Positions 57,581-64,000 of a stretch of DNA of 64,000 bases are shown here, piece by piece; within the stretch, counting starts at the first letter, position 1; each line of letters opens with the position of its first letter. Under the pieces are notes generated by a model. It saw only the letters and a program-made list of their open reading frames with translations, was not told where the DNA came from and did not search any database. Where the stretch lies: contig NC_091673.1 of the NCBI RefSeq assembly GCF_042453785.1, positions 7,461,001-7,525,000 on the forward strand, written 5' to 3'. The translations under genes were made by a program, and so were the position numbers. This DNA is from Malus domestica (Eukaryota > Streptophyta > Magnoliopsida > Rosales > Rosaceae).

Positions 57581-57736
57581 AAACCAACCAATAATTTTGG
57601 TTGAACCAATTTTTGTCAGCTGCAAGAAGACGGTTGGCTAGCGGTAATTGATTTTCGGTAATTACGTATATGTGGTTAGCATGTGACACAAGAAATTTGG
57701 CACGTTTTACCAACCGAATCGAGCCCTAGTTCAAAG

Positions 57737-58650
57737 GTGTGTGGGATAGAGTTATGGGTTTTTTTTTTATTTTTTTATTTTTTTTATTTATTTTTTATGT
57801 GTGGGGTGTGGCGGGCCAACTATAATGGGTAGTTGTCAGTGGGGGAAAATGTATTTTGTGCAGGTAACGATGACCAAATCAAGCACTTTGTCATCGGCAT
57901 CGTAACCATGCGATACCTACCTAATCTTTCTTTTTCTGCAACAGTTTATTAGTATGGCTACACGTTAATTAGGTCATTATAATAATTTGAAGAATTTGTA
58001 TAATTTCAAATGTCGTTTTGTGTTTAGGTAAAGTGAATCTTCATTCTACACAAAAGAGAATTTTGGATCACAAAATTATCTTCAGATAAAAAAATTAATC
58101 ACTGAAGCATATGTACGCATAGTCGCATCTGGCACCTTCGGAATTGGTAAGTAATTGTTTGTTTGTGGTAATTAAACTATATCCCTTCTATCAAAAAAAA
58201 AAAAAGAAGAGAATTTTGGATCAGAGTTGTTTGGCCTTAATGGACTATAACAAAACTAACCCAAACCAATGGTTGGGTGGTCAAATTTCGGCATCATTCG
58301 ATCCAAAAAGAGTCGAAGCGTTTAAAGACGATATTCTAACTAGACAGGTCAATGGATCAGATTCATTTTTAATTTGGTTCAATTAATAGGATATAGATTA
58401 ACATTTTCACTCATATAATCTAATTAGGTTCGAGTATGGTAACTTGTTATCTTTAACATAAAATATGTATGTAAATTGATCTTATTCGACTTAAAATAAT
58501 TTTTTTAAATAGAAGGTGGATGTAGCTTAGTCAGTTAAGAGTATTATGTATTATTATTTTTTTGTTGTAAAAATTGTATGTGAAAAAAGAAATTTAATTG
58601 TTTTTATATATTGAAGATGTACTTCAATTATTTACTTATTATAGAAATTA
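57737..58650. other. Intergenic, T-rich, no gene
   Basis: Only short frames. A tRNA-like phrase (GGATGTAGCTTAGTCAGTTA at 58519-58538) resembles the head of a SINE but is not followed by a B box in place. Confidence 0.55.
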
Positions 58651-58659
58651 AAGTTTATA

Positions 58660-59836
58660 GGGTTTTTATCAACAATGGTCCCTGAGATTGACCAAACTCA
58701 TCATTTGGATCTCTCACTTTCAAAATCAATCAATGTCGTCTCTGACATTCACCACAACACATCAATTTGGTCATTTCGTTTAGATTTCGTCAACTATTTC
58801 TACTAGTTTGCATGTGGGACCCACAAATCCAATAAAATGGTGACATGTGAATTACACAAAAGAGGGGTTTTTTTTATTTTTTATTTTTTATCAGAAATGG
58901 TCCCCGACATTGATCAAACTCCTCATTTTGGTCCCTGAGTTTCAAAAATCAATAAATTTGGTCTCTGACTTTCACTACTGCACATCAATTTAGTCATTCC
59001 ATTAAAATTTTGTCAATATTTTTTGTTAGTGTGATAATATGGTCCCACTGGTCCAATCATATGGCACCACATGGATTAACTATAAAAAAATATTTTTTTA
59101 AGATTTAAAACTAAAAGTACTATAAGAAATTAAAAACAAAAAAAAAAGACAAAAAAAAAAAAAAAAGAAGACATCATTGTCTTCATCTAGGTATGCTAAA
59201 AAAGAAAAGGAATGCATCATGACACCAGTAAAGCTATTGTTCTCTGTGAACTCACTTCTCATTCTCTCTATAGTTGGTTATAATCATATCAAATTTGAAT
59301 TGAATTTGGATTCGATTTTATCGAATTTAGATTGAATCTTATTTTCCAATCGGGATTGTGGGATGCGAGAGAAATGTCAGCACGGAATACTCGCCATTTG
59401 GTTCACTCTAAAAAAAAATTAGTTTCTTATAGTTAATCATCTTGGCGCCATATGATTGGACTAGTAGGACCACATCAGCACACTAACAAAAAAATATTGA
59501 CGAAATTTTAATCGAAAGGCTCTATTGATGTGCAATAGTGAAAGTCAGGGACCAAATTTATTGATTTTTGAAACTCAAGGACCAGAATGAGGAGTTTGAT
59601 CAATGTTAGGGACCATTTGTGATAAAAACCTTTCTTTTGTGTAATCCACGTGTCACCATTTTATTGGATTTGTGTGTCCCACATGCAAACTAACAGAAAT
59701 AGTTGATGAAATCTAAACAGAATGACCAAATTGATGTGCGGTGATGAATGTCAGGGATGCCATTTATTGATTTTCAAAGTGAAGGACCAAAATGATAAGT
59801 TTGGTCAATCTCAGGGACCATTGGTGATAAAAACCC
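58660..59836. mobile_element. Mutator-type foldback element with doubled terminal repeats, 9 bp TSD
   Basis: The ends are GGGTTTTTATCAACAATGG and CCATTGGTGATAAAAACCC. AAGTTTATA (9 bp) is duplicated at 58651-58659 and 59837-59845, the length typical of Mutator elements. Each arm of about 420 bp has two diverged versions of the same sequence: outer units (58660-58863 and 59631-59836) and inner units (58864 to about 59087 and 59428-59630). Both hold phrases such as CAATGGTCCCTGAG or AATGGTCCCCGACA and CATCAATTTGGTCA. The central 340 bp is AT-rich and non-coding. Confidence 0.85.
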
Positions 59837-59880
59837 AAGTTTATATTAAAACGTAATAAACAAAGAAAAAAATTACAATG

Positions 59881-60125
59881 TGTTGTAGACCTATTTAACT
59901 GAACTATTCTAAGGGAATATAAAGGAAGAGGCCGACAACAATAAGAGAGAAAAGAGAGAGATATAATTGTGAGGTGTGTGTTGTATCAACCCATTGTGCC
60001 TTTATTTATAGTAGTAGGAAAAGTTAATTCCTTACCCTTTTAGGATTACAACTCTAATAAGATATTAGCTACTAAAGGGAATATTCAAAGATATCTATAG
60101 ATACACTAGGATTTACACAATCACA
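59881..60125 (-). repeat. 3' LTR of the right-edge copia element
   Basis: 245 bp; TATA-like CTATAAATAAAGG on the minus strand near 60012. CAATG precedes it at 59876-59880 and would be the target duplication if present beyond the far LTR. Confidence 0.8.
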
Positions 60126-60559
60126 CTCCCCCTTGAGTGTGTAAATACTTAACAAAACATTGCATCATATCTTCAACAAATAAGATAGAACAATTGATGA
60201 AGTCGGCGGCACAACGGCAGAATACGAGTCTTAAATTTAAAGAAAGTAAGCATTAGTAGTAAAACTCACAAAACCTTGTTATGGTAAAACCAAGGTGGGA
60301 GAAAACCCCATACACTAAGGAGAAAAGTGAGAAGTATGCATAATGTCTAAAACAAACATCAAACATGATGAAAGTAGTGAATTGAACAGAGTATAATCAT
60401 CCTAGGATGGGTGCCTCATCAAAACTTTGTTAGGTAGCAAAAACCCAGTGGGAAAAATGCTCCTAATCGTAGGAAAAAGTGTACATTAAGATTAAGTAAG
60501 TATGCTTCTGGATACTCCCCCTAAGTTAGACATAACTTCCAAATAAGAGAAATACAAGC

Positions 60560-62690
60560 AATTCAACTCAGATAATTTACACATACCGATTCTATGGACG
60601 AGCTTCTAAAAAGTAGACTTGGGCAATGACTTGGTAAAGAGATCAGCCAGGTTGTCTTAGGAACTGATTTACTTAACTTCAATGTTCTGATGCTGTTGTT
60701 GCTGATGAAAATAAAAGAACTTCAGCGCTATGTGCTTGGTGTTGTCTCCCTTATTTAACTGCTCGATACATGTTACATTGTCTTCAAATATTGTTGTAGG
60801 AAGGTCAACGACGGAAGTAAGGCCACTAGTGCTTCAAATATGTTCTATGACTGTTCTCAACCAAAAGCACTCACGCCATGCTTCATGCAGGGTGAGAATC
60901 TCAGCATGGTTCGAAGAAGTCTCAACTAGCGTTTGCTTGGTAGACTTCTAATATATAACGGTGTCTCCAACGGTAAAGACATAACCCGTTTGAGAATATG
61001 CTCTATATGGGTCAGACAAATATCCAACATTTGCGTAACCAACAAGGCAAGAATCAACCTGAGAACCAAGGGGGAAGCAACTCTAGAAGATTCGTGGGTA
61101 TAGAACAAGCCCAAATCTGTCGTACCCTTGAGGTAGCGGAAAATGTCTTTAACACTATTCCAGTGCTTGCGTGTGGGCGCATTGCTACATCTAGCCAAAA
61201 GACTAATAGTGAAGAAGATGTCAGGTCTAATGTATTGAGCTAAGTACAATCAAGCCCCAATTGCACTTAGGTATGGAACTTCGGGCTCTAAAATCTTCTC
61301 TTCCTCCTCATCCTTTGGACGGAAGGGATCTCATTCAGCATTTCGAGTCCGAACGACCATATGAGTACTCGAAAGTTTCACTTTATCCTTATTAAAACGT
61401 TGCAACACCTTTTGGGTGTAGTTCGATTGATGTACTAAGATTCCATCCAAACAATGCTTGATCTCTAGGCTGAGGCAATATCGAGTTTTCCCAAGATCTT
61501 TCATCTCAAATTCTGATTTCAGGTGAACGATAATTTTCTCAAGCTCTGCAGGAGTTTCGATGAGTTCATGTCGTCGACATAAACTACAACGATCGTAAAT
61601 CCGGAATGTGGCTTCTTTATGAACATGCATAGGCATAATTCGTTGTTTACATAACTCTGACTTGTCAAATATTCACTCAAATGGTTATACCACATCCGCC
61701 CGGATTGTTTCAATCTGTAGAGTGATCTCTTCAATCTACTCGAGAGAGTGTTCCGTGGTCTAGAACTATTTAAACCAGTCAATGGAAGCTCGTTTGGAAT
61801 TTTCATATATACATATATATTTCCATATCTAAATCTTCATAGAGATACAAGGTTACCATGTCTATAAGTTGGATATTCAGTTTTTCGGAAACTACCAAAC
61901 TGATTAGGTAGGGGAACGTTATGACGTCCATTACGGGGGAATACGTCTCCTCGTAATCAATCATAGGGCACTGAGAAAAGCTTTGCGCTACGAGGTGTGC
62001 TCTGTATCACATTATTTCATTCTTCTCATTACACTTCCTCATGAAAACCCACTTGTAGCCTACGGGCTTCACATGTGGTGGAGTAGGAGCTATAAGTCCA
62101 AACACCTTACATTTCGCAAGCGAATTGAGTTCAACCTAGATTGCTTGTTTCCAATTTGACATTTCTGTTCTATGTTGTCATTCATCAATAGAACATGGTT
62201 CAATGTCATCACTAAGCATGATGTTAGTAGCTACTGTGTACGCAAATGCATCATTGACAATCATCTCATTTTGATTCCAAACCTCATCCAATATTGCGTA
62301 GTGGACCGAAATCTCACGATTCTCGGGAGGTCGGGTTGTCTCCTTTAAGATATCACCATAATCTAGAATAACCTTATGTGTTGGAATATATGAGTGAGTG
62401 ATGGTCAGATTTAGACTAGGGTCACTAGTTGATGCTGATTTCCTCTTCTGGGGTTGTGAATCTTTTGAACCAATGGATTTGCCACCCTTCAGGGTCGGAG
62501 CAAATGATTGGCTAGCCGCCATTGTACCAGGCCACGTGGAAGGTGCAACCTTCCCACCTTCAGGGACAGTCCGACCTTTCCAGGCAGGATTATGATGTAC
62601 GCGGGGTACATCTATCCTTGCAGGTGCATTTGCAGCACGTATATGTGATCTTGTCACTTTTGCTAGATCAGTAAAAGCATCCAGCATGCT
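60560..62690 (-). pseudogene. Copia RNase H and reverse transcriptase, multiply broken
   Basis: RT text is visible at 61806-61519 (SLYRLKQSGRMWYNHLSEYL, then VVVYVDDM with the catalytic Asp pair), after which the frame shifts to 61636-61331 (SEFEMKDLGKTRYCL, HQSNYTQKVLQRF). RNase H-side text at 61249-60926 (YIRPDIFFTISLLARCSNAP, RYLKGTTDLGLFY) continues in other frames. 62687-62178 is the variable linker between integrase and RT. The broken frames make this a pseudogene. Confidence 0.8.
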
Positions 62691-63803
62691 CTAAGCAATT
62701 ATTTGAAGATCTATAATTTGTCGCACCTCAGTTTCAGACTGGGCAATACGGGGATCTAGATGAGACATAGTAGGAGCATACCACAACAATTTGCGGTGTT
62801 CTCTAGGAACGTTAGCATACTTATCTCCCCTTAATGACAGGAAGACTGTCTCATCAAAGTGATAATCCGCAAAACATACGGTAAAGAGATCTCCTGTCAA
62901 GGGCTTTAAATAGTGAATAATTAATGGTGAATTATAACAGACATAGATTCCCATTTTTCTTTGAGGACCCATTTTGATACGTAGTAGTGGCGCTATTGGC
63001 ACATAAAATGCGCACCCAAACACATGTAAAAGAGAGATGTCAGGCTCGTATTCAATAACCAATTATAACGGTGAATGAGGTTGGGTAGCGGTGGGCCTCA
63101 AGTGGACCAATATAGCTATGTGCAATATTGCATAGCCTTAGGTAGATATCGGCAGTTTGGTTTGCATAATCAAAGTCCAAGCTATCAATTGAATGCGCTT
63201 TATAAAAGCTTCTGCCAGTCCGTTTTGGGTGTGAACGTGGGGTACAAGATGTTCCACTTCAATCTCTACTGACATGCAATAATCATCAAAAGTCTGTGAC
63301 GTAAACTCTCCAATGTTATCCAGTCGAATTAACTTGATCGGATAATTAGGGTGGTGAGCCTTTAGCTTAATAAATTGTGTTAGGAGTTTTACAAATGCAG
63401 CGTTGCATGTGGACAATAGGCAAACATGTGACCACTGTGTCGATGCATCAACCAACACCATAAAGTATTGAAATGGTCCGCATGTTGGTTGGATAGGTTC
63501 ACAAATATCCCCTTGAATCCTTTGAAGAAACTTAGAAGGATTATGAATAATCTTTGAAATCGAGGGTTGAGTTTTCAACTTCCCTAAAGAACACGCTTTG
63601 CAGGGCGGGAATTCAACATATGGAGGTAAATGATGCCCATGTGATAATTTGAGGATACGACACATCATGTCATGTCCGGGATGTCCTATACGGTCATGCC
63701 AAAGCAACAAAGTGTTATGAAACTCAGGCAGAGGGCCACCCACATGGTGGGCTTTTATGCCGCAAATGGTTGTGATGTACAACCTACTCGGGAGATGTTC
63801 CAA
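62691..63803 (-). pseudogene. Copia integrase and GAG-pre-integrase region
   Basis: The zinc-binding part is WHDRIGHPGHDMMCRIL with a later CKACSLGK. The catalytic core has GDICEPIQPTCGPFQYFMVL (first Asp), LIRLDNIGEF (second Asp) and TQNGLAEAFIKR (Glu). A stop after 63138 and a new frame at 63062-62691 (DISLLHVFGCAFYVP) show the reading frame is broken. Confidence 0.82.
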
Positions 63804-64000
63804 CTTCTTATTAATACGTTTCTGGCCATATTCGTAAGAAGTGATACAAAGAAATTCAAATCCATTATCTTCAGTAGTTTCAATATGATATTGATTATCT
63901 TAAATATTTCTAAAACTCAGCAACGTTCTTCCGGAACGTGGAGAACAGATGGCCTCTTTAATGGTTAAGATGGTACCATTGGACAACATGATACGGGCCT

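Larger units (their letters stand above)
56992..57728. mobile_element. hAT-type element carrying a PRP17 gene fragment, 737 bp, 8 bp TSD
   Basis: The left end TAGGGGTGGGAT and the reverse complement of the right end (TAGGGCTCGATTCGG) are hAT-like. GTTCAAAG is duplicated at 56984-56991 and 57729-57736. The adjacent tandem copy of the target (about 56886) shows the uninterrupted sequence. Subterminal TTGGTTGGTA / ACCAACCGAA repeats support the pairing of the ends. The interior encodes part of PRP17 and no transposase, so this fits a gene-capturing (Pack-type) non-autonomous DNA transposon. Confidence 0.82.
59881..63999 (-). mobile_element. Ty1/copia retrotransposon, minus strand, truncated by window end
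   Basis: The 3' LTR is 59881-60125 (minus: TGTGATTGTGTAAATCC to CTACAACA), with the purine tract CACTCAAGGGGGAG just inside it. Going right (5' in the element) come RNase H, reverse transcriptase, a linker, integrase and the GAG-pre-integrase zinc finger. Gag, protease and the 5' LTR lie beyond the window. Frames are broken in several places. Confidence 0.85.

Overview
This is nuclear DNA from a flowering plant. The genes have short exons, GT-AG introns and AT-rich intergenic DNA, and the products are plant-only: a type-B cytokinin response regulator, a WVD2-like TPX2 protein, a plastid small heat-shock protein, HHL1, a GRAS regulator and a plant carboxylesterase. The RTE-type LINE, the Cassandra element and the large non-coding LTR elements resemble those I know from Rosaceae (apple/pear group). 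The genus is an inference.

Layout. 1-4.3 kb is intergenic. 4.3-12.4 kb is a repeat block: a 5'-truncated RTE LINE, a complex non-autonomous LTR-type block with an antisense ORF and a 0.9 kb tandem duplication, a second RTE fragment and a hAT MITE. 13-14 kb holds MITEs immediately upstream of an ARR11-like gene (14.3-17.7 kb, +). That gene converges on a nine-exon WVD2-like 7 gene (21.8-18.4 kb, -). A two-exon plastid small HSP gene with heat-shock elements lies at 24.7-25.7 kb (+). About 100 bp past its stop sits a 5.9 kb non-coding LTR element (25.8-31.6 kb). A solo LTR nested in a Mutator-like MITE follows, then HHL1 (36.2-34.5 kb, -), a GRAS gene whose 3' end meets an L1 fragment (39.7-38.1 kb, -), and a CXE11-like carboxylesterase (42.5-40.7 kb, -).

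From 43.5 kb to the end nearly everything is mobile DNA: a PIF/Harbinger-type MITE; an LTR element (45.1-51.0 kb) carrying a chimera of two host-gene fragments (SUC3-type sucrose transporter and NFXL2 zinc finger) with a 2 kb solo LTR nested inside; a decayed Ty1/copia element (51.3-56.6 kb) interrupted by a three-LTR Cassandra array with 5S-like sequences; a hAT-type element (57.0-57.7 kb) carrying a PRP17/CDC40 fragment; a Mutator-type foldback element (58.7-59.8 kb); and the 3' part of a second copia element running off the right edge.

The host genes do not form one pathway. The strongest unusual signals are the two gene-fragment-carrying transposons of different classes, the tandem Cassandra array and the insertions touching host-gene ends. 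Most element borders below rest on target-site duplications read directly from the sequence. Exon borders were placed by hand and keep the reading frame throughout.
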